This document shows, one piece after another, positions 33,067-43,909 of a DNA stretch of 64,000 bases. Below the pieces are notes generated by a model that was not told the DNA's origin, searched no databases, and saw only the letters and a program-made list of their open reading frames with translations. Where the stretch lies: positions 406,703,969 through 406,767,968 of the forward strand of contig CM068371.1 of assembly GCA_034769895.1 (NCBI GenBank). The letters run 5' to 3'. This DNA is from Magicicada septendecula. Its lineage: Eukaryota > Arthropoda > Insecta > Hemiptera > Cicadidae. How positions within the stretch are numbered: the first letter of the stretch is position 1; every line of letters starts with the position of its first letter. The position numbers and the translations under genes are program-made.

Positions 33067-34842
33067 TTAGTTTCCCATTCTTTCGTCTGCGTTACGGGGC
33101 GTGTACACTCTGCCCATCTGCTGATTTCCTCCTTCATTTCTCAGATTCCCTACTCGTCGGTCACCGTTCCTCTGCTGTGGGTTGTTGAACCTCGGTGGTG
33201 TTCTCGGCTGCTGTCCGGGCCTCGTCCTTCTACATCTATAACAGAAATTACGATCAGCATAATTTTCTACCAGACACCCGTCACATTTCCACATTGGGTA
33301 TCGTCTGTCCCGTTCTCGACCATTGTGTGTGGTTCCTCCGTTTGGTCCTCCTCTTGGTACATAATTACCTCCATTTTGTATATTATGTTGTTGTATGCGT
33401 CTGCTGTCTTCCTGGTCCTTAATATTCTGAAAAACGTCTAATACTTTTTCTAATTCATTTATGTCGCTTACCTCTCTGGTCATCAATGTGATCTGCACCT
33501 CCCTTGGTAGGTGCTTGCTAACGTGGCGTACAAACGACTGGAATGGCAACGGTGGTTCCAAATACTTTGCTTCGTTGTACAGCTTCATCGTATATACTGT
33601 GATACTACGGTTGTTTCTTCCAAAACTCCCAGTTCCCATTATTTGACTTCGCAGTATCTCCTGCTCCTCCTCCGACCAGTATTTGTTCCGAAATGCTCTT
33701 TCAAAATCTCCATAACTCTCCCATTCGTTTCGATGCGTCTCCGCCCATATCTCTGAATCACCTTTAAAACATTTCAAAATTTTTATAAGTTTAACCTCCC
33801 AGCTACTACCATTAAATCTGTCAAACTCCCGTACTCGATTTAAAAATTGCATTGGATGCACTCTCCTATTTTCATTACTAAAAGTCTCTAATTCTATTTC
33901 ATTGTTTGTGTCACGTGTCATAAATATACGTTCAGTGACATTGGTTACATTTTGATTTTTTACTACACTCAATTCATCTCTCATATTATTAATATTCTGT
34001 TCGAGTGAATATAATTTTTCGTCATTACTATACTCAGACTGTACGTTATTCTTTGCTATCACATCGATAGATTCATTTACTGCTTGTATTTCTGTCTTAT
34101 AATTATTTTCAATTTCATTTATTTTAGATTCTATCTTATTTTGGTGTTCATCAATATTCTGACTAAATTTTTCAACTGTCATTACTACACTATTCAACTT
34201 ACAATCAGTTTCAGTATTACATTTATTAATTTTAATTTCTATGTCATTGTTATGCTCATTCATTGAACTTATTAAATACTCGTTATTCTCATTTATCTGC
34301 TTCTCAACTCTACTTATCTGATTATCGATTTCATTAAATTTAACATCTGTCTTTTGTATTGAATCATCTAACTTAGTCTCTACTTGGTTAATTCTATCAG
34401 CAAGTTCTGCTTTGGTATTTTCACAACGCTTATTAATTTCTTGAATCTCATTCTTTAACTCGTGAAACTTGACATTGGAATCAATTTGTTGTTCTTCAAA
34501 TTTTGTATTTAAGTTGCTATTTATGTTTTCGGACATTGTTTTCATTAAATTAAACAGATCGTCCATCGACAACCCTTTAGTTCGTGTTGTCGACGGAGTA
34601 GATTGTGCTACTATGTTTCCGTCAGTGAAGCCGACTTCTTTACTATCACTTCTACTTTCCCTATCTAATTTCGGGGTTACTTGAATCCCTGAATCTTCAT
34701 TTACTTTACTTTGATCTGTTATACTTATTTCTGCTTCACTCTGACTCACACTTGGAGTCGAGTGTGTTTCATAATTACTAACATTTGAGTCGTCGAAAAC
34801 TTCGACGCTATTTTCATTTATTTTATTCTCGTTATCTGACAT
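33067..34842 (-). CDS. gag: TyC Gag with RanBP2-type zinc finger
   Basis: Intact 591-residue Gag. The N-terminal part (to about residue 290) is acidic and heptad-like, probably a long coiled coil. The capsid-like region follows with HPMQFLNRVREFDRF, ESYGDFERAFRNKYWSEEEQ and RSQIMGTGSFGR. Near the C-terminus (residues 518-537, about 33231-33291) is W-x-C-x2-C-x3-N-x6-C-x2-C, the RanBP2-type zinc-finger pattern (WKCDGCLVENYADRNFCYRC). It stands where Gag proteins usually have CCHC knuckles. The tail is Arg/Gly/Asn/Pro-rich. It would form the particle shell and bind element RNA. RanBP2 fingers elsewhere bind ssRNA or ubiquitin. Confidence 0.9.
   Translation of the reverse strand: MSDNENKINENSVEVFDDSNVSNYETHSTPSVSQSEAEISITDQSKVNEDSGIQVTPKLDRESRSDSKEVGFTDGNIVAQSTPSTTRTKGLSMDDLFNLMKTMSENINSNLNTKFEEQQIDSNVKFHELKNEIQEINKRCENTKAELADRINQVETKLDDSIQKTDVKFNEIDNQISRVEKQINENNEYLISSMNEHNNDIEIKINKCNTETDCKLNSVVMTVEKFSQNIDEHQNKIESKINEIENNYKTEIQAVNESIDVIAKNNVQSEYSNDEKLYSLEQNINNMRDELSVVKNQNVTNVTERIFMTRDTNNEIELETFSNENRRVHPMQFLNRVREFDRFNGSSWEVKLIKILKCFKGDSEIWAETHRNEWESYGDFERAFRNKYWSEEEQEILRSQIMGTGSFGRNNRSITVYTMKLYNEAKYLEPPLPFQSFVRHVSKHLPREVQITLMTREVSDINELEKVLDVFQNIKDQEDSRRIQQHNIQNGGNYVPRGGPNGGTTHNGRERDRRYPMWKCDGCLVENYADRNFCYRCRRTRPGQQPRTPPRFNNPQQRNGDRRVGNLRNEGGNQQMGRVYTPRNADERMGN
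33070..33076 (-). promoter_or_regulatory. -1 ribosomal frameshift heptamer (TyC gag/pol)
   Basis: The gag frame ends ATG GGA AAC TAA on the minus strand, giving G GGA AAC in the proper phase immediately before the stop (TAA at 33067-33069). The -1 frame is open into pol. Re-initiation at the pol ATG (33058) is an alternative, because here the pol frame does have an ATG eight bases after the gag stop. Confidence 0.65.
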
Positions 34843-35021
34843 TTTGTATTATTGATATAAATTAAATTATATAAATTGCTTAAATAGAATAATTAATTAA
34901 ATAAATACAGTAATTATTTAAATTTTGTAATATACTGTTACGTTGTTAAGCTAACCTAGAACATGTTTGTATCTCTGTCGATGCGGAATCCAATTAATTA
35001 ATTATAATTAATTCAATTCGT
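34843..35021 (-). other. TyC leader (5' UTR between PBS and gag)
   Basis: AT-rich 180-bp leader on the minus strand between the PBS and the gag ATG. No ORF; a packaging signal would be expected here but none was identified. Confidence 0.6.
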
Positions 35022-35039
35022 GCCTGTTCCGTGGCGCCA
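35022..35039 (-). other. TyC primer binding site
   Basis: On the minus strand TGGCGCCACGGAACAGGC follows the LTR end (GTCACA) after AT. It shares TGGCGCCAC with TyA and TyB but differs downstream, so it probably uses a different tRNA. Confidence 0.8.
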
Positions 35040-35041
35040 AT

Positions 35042-36198
35042 TGTGACTTGCTAATCAATCACATATTATTATAATTATCAAATTTCAGATTAATTGTTAC
35101 TTACCGTACGATAGCTCTTACAGGGTCACAGGATTCGATCACATGTACCTAGATACAAACATGGTCTATGGGTTATGCAAAGTACTGACACAACTCATTT
35201 TGGAAGAGAATTAATATTTTTCTTTAATCAGACTCATTTGAAAATCTTGTTCAAAATTTTTCTCAGCATTTTACAGATTACGTTACATGCTTCTTTTTTC
35301 TCTTGGCGTCTTCTACTTACTAACTTACGCTAATCTCTTACCTTACTGATCACTATATAAAACAGACATACAGACAGAGCCCAGCCTGCAAATTTTTCAC
35401 ACTCACTCAAACACACTAAATTATGAACCCCTTAACATTTTCTAATAAAACCCCCAGCCCTTACACTTAAACCGCCGGCAACGTGGTTCGCGCGCGCACT
35501 CATCTTCTGTTAATTTCTTGTTGTCTACTGTCCGAAAATTATACAGTTAATTTCTTTACCCTTTTCTACTCGACCGCGGTCACATAAACTTTCCTCCTAT
35601 TAAACTTTTTACTGTTAAAATATATAAATTTGTGACGAGCCCGGTTGACGGGCGGCCTGCGCAGGCTGGAGTCGATAACGAACCTGCCGGCGTCTTTCCG
35701 TTCCCCACTCCGGGAGCATTTTAGTCAAGACGACGGACATCAATGCCTTGTATGTAGTCGTCACAGTTTCGCATCATACTAGTCACGTAGTTGTTGGAGT
35801 GACGATAGCAGACGATTTCAAATAGGCACTGGCTAATGTCATAAAAGTGGGTGGGACTTAACACAGCATTTCCGTAGTGAAACCAAATGAAGGATGAAAA
35901 TTTCTCTCTCTGGCCATCTTAGTTTTTTGCCAGAGCGTCACTTGGAGCGTGATTGAGCAGTTGCGTATGTGCGCTGCCACACACAGGTACAAAGTTCTCA
36001 GAATTTTGTGGAGGTGCAGATACTCTGCCGCATTCCTCGACAACAACTGCGTCTTACGTTGTTTCACTGTTCTGTTACATTGACTGTTATACTGACAAAT
36101 ACGTTGCACAATGATAATCCGCCCAGAATGAAATAAATAAAAATATAAATAATGTCCCAAACGGTTAAAATAAAACACCCAAAATTTGACCCGCTACA
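35042..36198 (-). repeat. TyC 5' LTR (1157 bp)
   Basis: Same length as the 3' LTR, and the same sequence in all stretches compared. It is followed on the right by AAGT and resumed LINE ORF2 coding sequence. Confidence 0.95.
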
Positions 36199-37973
36199 AA
36201 GTTAAAAGAAGCATCAATAGCTTCCTATTTGGAAAATCTAACAGCAGATGCAGATACAGAGTACTCGTTGTGGAAAGCAATGAGGAAGCTTAAAAGGTCG
36301 ATCAATCAAGTACCACCTATTAGAAAAAGCGACGGTACATGGGCTAGAGATAATAAAGAAAAAGCTGAAGCGTTTGCTGAACATCTAGCTGACATTTTTA
36401 AGCCAAATAATACCCAGTCTGATACAGAGTTAGATGAAGATACAAATCATGAAGACATTCAACTGGTCACCCCAAAAGAGGTAGCTAAGGAGATCAAGAT
36501 AAACTTGAACCCCCGAAAATCACCTGGCTTTGACCTCATTACAGGTGAGATCTTAAAGCAGTTACCTAAGAAAGGGATTGTTATGCTTACATATTTATTC
36601 AATGCGGCACTTAGGCTAAAGCATGTTCCTAGTGTCTGGCAGAAGTTATTATGCTACGTAAACCAGGCAAACCGCCAAATGAGGCCAAATCATATCGGCC
36701 CATATCACTGTTGCCAACTATATCAAAGCTTTTTGAAAAACTTCTGTTGCAAAGGCTAAATAGAGTAGTAGAGAGAAAAAAGCTGATACCAAATCATCAA
36801 TTCGGGTTCAGACAAAAACATTCCACAATAGACCAAGTACATAGAATAACAGACACAATAGAGAAAGCCCTAAAAAAAAAGCTAATCTGCTCGACAATCT
36901 TCCTCGATGTGGCTCAGGCCTTTGATAAAGTTTGGCATAAAGGTTTAATACACAAACTTAATAAAATGTTACCAAAAAATATGCTGACGTGTTAAAATCA
37001 TATATATCGGAAAGATTATTTAGAGTCAAACAGGAAGATGACTATTCTGAGCTAAGAGAAGTGAGGGCAGGTGTGCCCCAAGGGAGTGTTTTGGGGCCCA
37101 TCCTCTACTTGTTGTTTACATGTGATCTGCCGCAGCCAGAGAATGTGTCTGTTGCTACTTTCGCTGATGACACAGCTATAATGGCGACTGGTTCGACCTT
37201 AGGTAAAGCTACCAACATGCTTCAAGGTGCTAGTGATCAGATACAGCAGTGGACTAGGAGATGGAAAATTAAGCTTAATGAACTGAAATCTGTCCATATC
37301 AATTTTACAAACAAAAGAATAGAGAACAGTCTTCCAGTTACCTTAAATGGTGTTGTAGTACCATATGCAAAAACTGCCAAATATTTGGGGATGACCCTAG
37401 ATACAAAGCTACGATGGAAAGAGCACATCAGAAAAAAAAGGACGGAGCTTGGTCTCAAATATAGACAACTGTATTGGCTCTTGGGACGAAATTCTCAGTT
37501 GTCAATACACAACAAAATACTGATATATAACCAAATTCTGAAACCAATTTGGCTTTATGGAATTCAACTGTGGGGTTGTGCGAAAGAAACGAACATTAGA
37601 TGTATTCAAACCTTCCAGAATAGAGTGCTACGGAACATGGTAAGTGCTCCATGGTACATCAGAAATAGTGATCTACATCGAGACCTTAGGATCCCTGATG
37701 TCGCCAGTGAAATTAAAAGGTTTGCTGCAAAGCACGAATCTAGACTACACCAGCATATCAATGTAGAAGCTATTCAACTGCTTGACAACGCCAATACAGT
37801 GAGAAGGCTGAAGAGAACTAAAACTTTTGAATTAGTGTAGTGCAGTGTGTGCAGAAATCTAGAAAGTAATATATAGTACACCAGTGGGCGACTGTATAAG
37901 TAAGTTAAAAACATTAGATGTAAATTGATGGTTGGTCTTTTAGACCAGTTTCAATTTAAAAAAAAAAAAAAAA

Positions 37974-37986
37974 TATCGATTAAATG
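37974..37986. repeat. LINE target-site duplication, right copy
   Basis: TATCGATTAAATG directly follows the LINE poly(A) run and matches 21995-22007 exactly. Confidence 0.9.
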
Positions 37987-38244
37987 ATTTCATAAAACCC
38001 AAAAATAAAAAGAAAAAAATAAAAGTACACTAACCAAAGAAGTAGAGTTTACATGTAGTAAAGAACTCTATAAAGACATAAACGTATTGATAGTATAAAT
38101 AACAATTTTAAAGAAAGAGATAGTAAGATAGTGAGTAAGTGACAAAGAGAATGTAATGTTAGGGATTACCCACTAATAACACTTAAAATAAATTTTAAGA
38201 AGTGCAAAAGTGAAAGTGTAAAACCCCAAAATAATGAGAAAATC

Positions 38245-39474
38245 TGTAACAGTATATAAAGGCCTGTTGTCATAGTTATGGGATTAAGGGATTTCTTATT
38301 GTATTTTATTATATTTATGAATGTCAACCATGGTTAGGTCAGTTTTACCCATGTCCAAAGAAACAACGCATATTCAACAAGAGGGGAATGATTCCAAGGT
38401 CACCGGCTGACGGGTGAAACCGAACACATACAATGGCGGTATAAGTGAAGACAGACTCTAAATATCAATTCTCATTGGTCCACAAGGCTGTGTCGTCATT
38501 AATAAATGATAATGACGTATCAACAATAACGTACAAACCAGGGCGTTGGCCGTAGAAACAAAAGACAGTGACGTCAGATATACTACTACATACGCAAATT
38601 TTATGTATAACCCGCTCTCAGTCCATTACAGCACATCACAGTGTTAACACGCTCAAATTTTGCTGGCACAGTTTTGCCAGTAGAAGTGTTTATTAATTAG
38701 TTGAAATGTGATTAAACAGTAACTATTATGTAGCAATGCAAGCTGCTACCTAACATGGCAAAGTAAATTCAGTGCAACGCAAAGAACAGACTAGACTGTG
38801 AAAGGCGCCGAACATTTGGCTAATACATGAGGACTTCTGAAGTGAGACGGCAATCACAACTCAGGAAAGTTTCAACTTAATTAACCATTATTCTTTTGTC
38901 GAAAATGAGCTCTAAATTCTAAAGTATAATTTACAAGAAGGTACCAATAAATAACATGGGGGTAAAGAGTGTGTGCGTGGGTGTAAGAGTATGTCTGCAT
39001 TTATAAATCATGAATAAGGAAATTGAGGCATTGGTTTATGTCTTTTATAACTTGGTAAACCATAGAGAGAGAACTGCAGTCTCTTTGAAATGTTTTGTAA
39101 CAAACCAAGTATCCAGTCAAATCACGAAATAATAGAAAATAAGTAATTATTAATAAAGCGGAAATACATGTAGAAATCATTTTGTTTGTGATGGTAAGGC
39201 GCCATCTTTGTTCTTCTTTGTAAGTGTAATTAACTAAAAGATAGAGTATTAAACAAATCATATGTCAACACAAACGTTATTAGAATTATTATTTCGAAAA
39301 CCTCTACTGTTTCTGAATCTCGCTGAGAAAAAGAATCCTGGCCCTTAGAGATGAAATTCATGTTGTGTATAAACCATGTGCTCGAACCAGATGTGGCATG
39401 GAACAGTCGGTAAGTAAATGTATTTTACTTATTAGTAACAACCAAATATAAAATAATAAGAGAGTAACTCTACA
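38245..39474. mobile_element. Solo LTR inserted in the TyB LTR
   Basis: This 1230-bp insert begins TGTAACAGTATA and ends CTCTACA, with AATC on both sides (38241-38244 and 39475-39478). Left and right flanks are TyB LTR sequence by comparison with TyA and TyD. No coding sequence was recognised; the minus-strand ORF at 39001-39261 has no recognisable domain. The reverse-strand start TGTAGAGT resembles TyC LTR ends only in the first five bases. Confidence 0.65.
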
Positions 39475-39688
39475 AATCTAGTGATAGATAAAAAACGCTT
39501 AGTAAATCAGTGATAAACACTAAATGGTTTAAAAGTGAATATTATTAATAAATAAGAATATTGTGAATGATAGAATTAGAAAATCTAGTGATGGATAAAA
39601 AACGCTTAGTAAATCAGTGATAAACACTAAATGGTTTAAAAGTGAATATTATTAATAAATAAGAATATTGTGAATGATAGTAATTAAA
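39475..39688. repeat. Tandem duplication, 107-bp unit, two copies
   Basis: AATCTAGTGAT(A/G)GATAAAA starts copies at 39475 and 39582, and both continue through AAATGGTTTAAAAGTG with almost no difference. The first unit begins exactly at the AATC target duplication of the adjacent solo LTR. TyA and TyD have a single copy of the related segment. Confidence 0.85.
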
Positions 39689-41769
39689 AATAGTATTAAG
39701 ATTAAATATAAATGAAGGATACGATGTTATTCAGGGGAGGAAGCCCATAGAATGTCAACAGTTAGTGTCACCATGGATAAAAAGTAAAGATAGTAAAAGG
39801 AAAAAATATAGTAAAGAAATTAAAAACAAAATCACCCCATGTTATAAGGGATAATCAATTAAGTAAGTTTAAAGGGTGTGATGATGTTTATCGCCCAAAA
39901 AATAATAAAGAATGAAATGAATTGTTAACAAATGTTGCTTAATACCTGTTCAATTAAATTTATGAATAGGATATGGCTGAAGGAATTATACAGACCATAG
40001 GCCTAGATGTTATGTTTTATGTAATAAAGAATAGTAAGCAATAGCCAAATTATTAACAATGGCAATTTAAATAAATAAGAAGGTGAATCAATACAGATCT
40101 AATAATACTGGAAAATCAGTTAGGAAATAATTAACAAGCCATGATGTAGAAAATAATGATAACATACAATTAGTATAAAAACAGATCCAAAACACATCAA
40201 CAAATAAACAAATCAATTATAATAACAAAACAAAACACATTACGGTAAAATAAGATGTACTTTGTATAAAATAAGTAAATATAATCAGTTACTACTTAGG
40301 CCTATGATATGCCTAACTGTCAGAAACAAATAACTACGAATTGTAAAAAATTAACAAGGAAATTAGCAAATCCAAGGCAAGTAACTAGCCAAGGATAATT
40401 TGTGAATCATATTAAAAGAAAAATGTTAGAAAAAGGACTTAAAATAAAAAAGAAATGTAATTAACAAATATTAACATAATTGTACAAACAATAATACATT
40501 AGAGAACCCAACATAATGGGATGTCAAAATAATCTTTGAAAGGAAATACAAACAGTAGTGATAATACTTAATACACAGGAAGGAAGACGGAAGAATAAAA
40601 GCAATCAGAAGATATACAGTAATTTTGAATAAAAATTCAAAATTGATAACAATGGTTATAAGTCATGATCAACCAATCGGAATCAATTAGTAAGCATGAC
40701 AACTGGTTAAGTTGGTTACGATTTTTCTGTTAAATCATAGTATTCAATAAGTGACGCTCTTCCAGAATAGACGCCAGGCCGTGAATGACCAAAATTGTAA
40801 TCTAAAATGTATAAAAAGTAATCAAAATTCAAAAAGATGAAACTGTAAGAAGCAGACGAGGAACGAGAACATTTAACTGATGCCAAGAACCAATTTAAAT
40901 AAATTTTAAATGAATAAATTGCTACAACTAACATGAAAAAGATGCCAGAAGCCCCAGATCATTGAAAATTGATGACTATTGCAGCCATATTCCATGTCAA
41001 CTGAACGACTGTTTACATCAAGTCTACTGATTTGATAAGTATTATTAAATTGCCCGAATTTCAGAAATAAACTCACTTTAAATATTTCTCACAGTAATCT
41101 GAACTCTCACTATAAACTGAATATTATTTCTTTCAAAGATTAAGTAAAACAATAAAATACTGAAAATTTGTTAACTAATAAAATAACCTGTTGTTCAATT
41201 ACGAACTTTTGAAACACACTTTACTACACTTCAGGAACAAATTATAGTTACACATTATATTATTTAAGTACAAATAATGTAAGGTAGTGTACTTTTTATT
41301 GTAATCATTATTAATATTTTTCTCATAATCACAAGAACCTGGATTTTGAACGGAACAAACTGTAAATAAACAAAACAGTCGCCATCTTTGACTGTATAAT
41401 TCGTTCAAAATCGATTTGCCAAACCCTAGAGATATTAGTCTTATAATAACTGTCGGTGCAAATTTGTTGAATAATCAAATATAATTTTACTGTCAAACTG
41501 AGTAATTACCAATCACAAATTAAAGAAACTAGTACAGAGTGTAACCATTGTTTTTATTTCATAGGGAAGTGTATTGTATAAATTGTGTATTGTTTAGCAA
41601 AGAGAGCGAGAATGACGGTAAGCGCTCACGTCGCAAATTCGGCGAACTAACTGCTCGATTAAGAAGGTCGAACGAAGGCGGGAGTAAAATTTGAATGCTC
41701 CAGGCCGTCATAGCTAAGAACACCTTTTACCACATTATTTATTAATTTAATTGTTTTAAATAAACAATT

Positions 41770-41786
41770 TGGCGCCACCCGGGATT
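41770..41786 (+). other. TyB primer binding site
   Basis: TGGCGCCACCCGGGATT, the same as TyA, three bases after the LTR end AACA. Confidence 0.8.
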
Positions 41787-41945
41787 TATAAACACCTATG
41801 AAACAACAGGTAAGGTTTCCACTTGCGTTGTACTGGTAAGTGAAGGATCGCTACGGATATCGTTAGCGCAACATATAAGTAACGACCACTTGTGTGAGGT
41901 GAACACACAACTTATATACATTTTTACAGAGTTGACAGAGTTTTC
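41787..41945 (+). other. TyB leader, truncated
   Basis: Resembles the TyD leader (GTAACGACC..GTGTGAGG.GAACACAC near 41877-41908, compared with 51537-51566). Homology stops near 41945 and no gag follows, so the internal region was deleted. Confidence 0.65.
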
Positions 41946-42481
41946 ACGTTACAATATATATTTTTTTTAAATATACCCATAAAGATTTTGTGATTTACTT
42001 ACACAATCAAGATCAAATATGTTTACAAACATGAAGTGAAGATAAATTTACTCAGAAAGGCTCTCTGTCTCATTAATGACTGAAAATAAGATATTACACT
42101 CTAAAAAGCTTTACAATATAAATAAAAATGTTGTCACTACAGTGTGCATAAACTTTAACATACTCTGCTAACAGTAAACATGTATGAAGCACAAGACAGG
42201 CAAAAGACAAATATCGGTGTAATCTACAAGCGTACTACAGATAAAACTGTTCAGAATACATAGACACATTATTTATATTAGTAGTGAGAGATAACAAGAT
42301 TATCAGCATCAACAATTCAGAAACTCACTTCCTCCACATTTTGTGAACAATAGAAGGCATGAAAAGTACTATATCAAAACTGACTTACTACCAATTTTGA
42401 CTGGATATAGTAAATTATAACATGTTATGTCTTAGCACAATACAATACAAAAATGCTGCTTGAAATAATATAATTATGTAC
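41946..42481. other. Unassigned AT-rich sequence
   Basis: No ORF, repeat or RNA gene recognised between the truncated TyB leader and the hAT remnant. Confidence 0.5.
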
Positions 42482-42924
42482 CCAGGGCCGCAACTAGGGT
42501 CTGTGTCACCCTAATGTGTCAGTGAGGGAGATGTTGGCAACTTTTATTAGTCGTCATCATCATCATCATCATCATCATCATCACTAATGAAGTGAATTTT
42601 AAATCAGTTTACAATTTTTGTAAATTTACCTGTTTAAGGTGCAGAAATATATTACAGTCATGATTGGCTTAAAAATTATCTCTCCATAGTTTTTAGTTTT
42701 ATTGACAATTAAATTTTGTAGTCGACAGGGTTTTAGATTTATGAAATGACTGACAAAATAAATTGGAATATTTGGCAACATTATTTATTAGTAATTATAT
42801 AATTACGTTAAAGGCATTCTTTATAACTGTATATTATATACAACATATACGACAAGTATCTGCCTATAATGAAACTGAGCCTAAGGAATGAATCATATAA
42901 ATATTTCAAAGGTTCCACTTGCAA

Positions 42925-43200
42925 GATTTTTTTTGCAGCAACGATTTTAATAATGTCATCATAGCAAATGCCAATTTGTTCAATTGAAATAATACTAAAA
43001 TCTGAAAGTCAGTTTTCTTCCATATTGCTTCTAAAGCAATTTTTAATAATTTTCAATTTACTAAAACTTTTTTTGCCTGAAGCAATGGTTACAGGAAGAG
43101 TTAAAAGTATCCTTATGGCTGTGGACATGTTTCGATACCCTTCTTCAAGTCTGTGTTTGTAAACTAGATTCAAAAGTTTTCCTGAAGATGTAGGTTTCAT
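42925..43200 (-). pseudogene. hAT transposase C-terminal dimerisation domain
   Basis: The minus-strand frame reads YRNMSTAIRILLTLPVTIAS, then GKKSFSKLKIIKNCFRS, the conserved hAT C-terminal block (usually LTIPVTVASAERSFSKLKLIK). One in-frame TGA (43006-43008 region) is followed by LSDFSIISIEQ and ICYDDIIKIVAAKK, which extend the domain. The upstream catalytic region is not recognisable, so this is a dead fragment. In the family this domain holds transposase subunits together. Confidence 0.85.
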
Positions 43201-43728
43201 ATTATCGTCAGTTGCTGAAGCATGGTGAAATGCAATAATTTTTGTTGATGTTAGTATACCATAATTGTAAGCATGTTATGTAGCGATATTTATTTTATAT
43301 GTGCTTTATACAGGAAACACTGTGTACATACATGGTGGAGACTAAAGTCTGTTCACTCGTAGAGTGAAACCTGATGTGAACAAAGCAGAGGGACACAACA
43401 CAGAGGCATGTACAGTCCAAAGTTGAAACTTTCTTAATAGATACAAAGAATTATAAAATCACTTACTTTATTTTTAGTTGTATTAATCCCAATTGTATTA
43501 AAAAAGTTTGTTAATAGATTTTTAATCAATTAATTATAATCAATTGGGAACTACATTATTTTTAGTGGTGGATTCAGCGATGCGGCCACTAATCTAACCA
43601 ATCCGGTGCAAGTACAAGCACATGGTTTTCTTGGATTTTGTTGTCCATGACGTGTCTGTTACTTAACTAAATATAATTATTTCACTCCGACTCGGAACAT
43701 AAAACTTTTTATGGGTAAATACGTAAAA

Positions 43729-43779
43729 GTTTTACCTTATAACCTGAACCGGTTTTCGCTTTTAAGCTTCTTCAGAGGT
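43729..43779 (-). ncRNA. Hammerhead-like motif, left arm
   Basis: On the minus strand CTGAAGA (43769-43775) is followed by one extra A, helix II GCTT/AAGC, GAAA, helix III AACC/GGTT and A as H17. Compared with PLE-1, helices II and III change on both strands and keep pairing. Helix I is offset, so cleavage is uncertain. Confidence 0.5.
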
Positions 43780-43857
43780 TGCCGCTGGTAGCACTGTCCG
43801 TCTTGTACCAAAATCGATTCCATCGTCAACAACAGACGGACAGTGCTACCAGCGGCA

Positions 43858-43909
43858 ACCTCTGTAGAAGCTTTTTTAAAAGCGAAAACTGGTTCAGGTT
43901 ATAAGGTAA
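43858..43909 (+). ncRNA. Hammerhead-like motif, right arm, mutated core
   Basis: The core reads CTGTAGA at 43862-43868 in place of CTGANGA, so it is probably inactive. Helix II is GCTTTT/AAAAGC, followed by GAAA. Helix III AAC/GTT is partly kept. Confidence 0.4.

Larger units (their letters stand above)
24776..36198 (-). mobile_element. TyC: apparently intact Ty3/mdg4-type LTR retrotransposon
   Basis: This 11.4 kb minus-strand element has 1157-bp LTRs with the same sequence in every stretch compared (24776-25932 and 35042-36198). The target duplication is AAGT (24772-24775 and 36199-36202). The PBS, an intact gag (591 aa), an intact pol (1117 aa), a polypurine tract and an unusual 3.8 kb non-coding 3' region are all present. 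No env was found. Matching LTRs and open frames point to a recent insertion that may still be mobile. It lies inside the LINE, so it is the youngest layer of this nest. Confidence 0.95.
23761..37840 (+). pseudogene. LINE ORF2 (endonuclease-reverse transcriptase), split by TyC and frameshifted
   Basis: The first part (23761-24775) is the APE-type endonuclease: RIATWNANGIQ, LVSETHLTNQ, GEDYNAKHVDWGS and DSDHSAVILT carry the expected catalytic N, E, D/N and SDH positions. The second part (36203-37840) is the RT, with frame changes near 36650 and 36985. It contains YRPISLLPTISKLFEK, NHQFGFRQKHSTIDQ, LDVAQAFDKVWH, GVPQGSVLGPILYLL, and FADD as the catalytic motif. It then has the Jockey C-terminal region with PIWLYGIQLWGC. 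Deleting TyC and one AAGT restores the codon order Gln-Lys-Leu-Lys. The stop is at 37838-37840. Confidence 0.9.
22008..37973 (+). mobile_element. Jockey-type LINE, interrupted by TyC
   Basis: The element runs from CTCCCCAAAG to a poly(A) of about 15 and is flanked by a 13-bp duplication. Without TyC it is about 4.5 kb, close to a full Jockey-type element, with a 5' UTR of about 330 bp, ORF1 with three zinc knuckles, and ORF2 with an APE-type endonuclease and RT. ORF1 carries one frameshift and ORF2 two, so it is dead. TyC entered ORF2 between endonuclease and RT. Confidence 0.9.
21493..41766 (+). repeat. TyB LTR, interrupted by a LINE and a solo LTR
   Basis: The LTR starts TGTTACAACACAAATAAGCC, the same as TyD at 48438, and ends AACA before ATT and the PBS. 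Segments are 21493-22007, 37987-38244 and 39475-41766. Minus-strand reading frames at 21495-21964 are hydrophobic products of purine-rich LTR sequence and are not genes. The sequence right of the LINE resumes homology to TyD and to reversed TyA LTR, for example the block ending in GGATTACCCACTAA. Confidence 0.8.
17979..41945 (+). mobile_element. TyB: Ty3 element remnant (3' UTR, LTR, PBS, leader) with nested insertions
   Basis: Plus-strand relative of TyA. From the left it has 3' UTR (17979-18158 and 20839-21477), polypurine tract, one LTR (21493-22007, 37987-38244, 39475-41766; about 3.06 kb once insertions are removed), then PBS and about 160 bp of leader resembling that of TyD. Gag and pol are absent on both sides. 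Having a polypurine tract on one side and a PBS on the other means this LTR joins two internal regions. The host for the mariner, the LINE (with TyC) and a solo LTR. Confidence 0.75.

Noticed and set aside
39001..39261. 86-residue minus-strand ORF inside a solo LTR
   Set aside because: No domain or conservation visible and located in LTR sequence.
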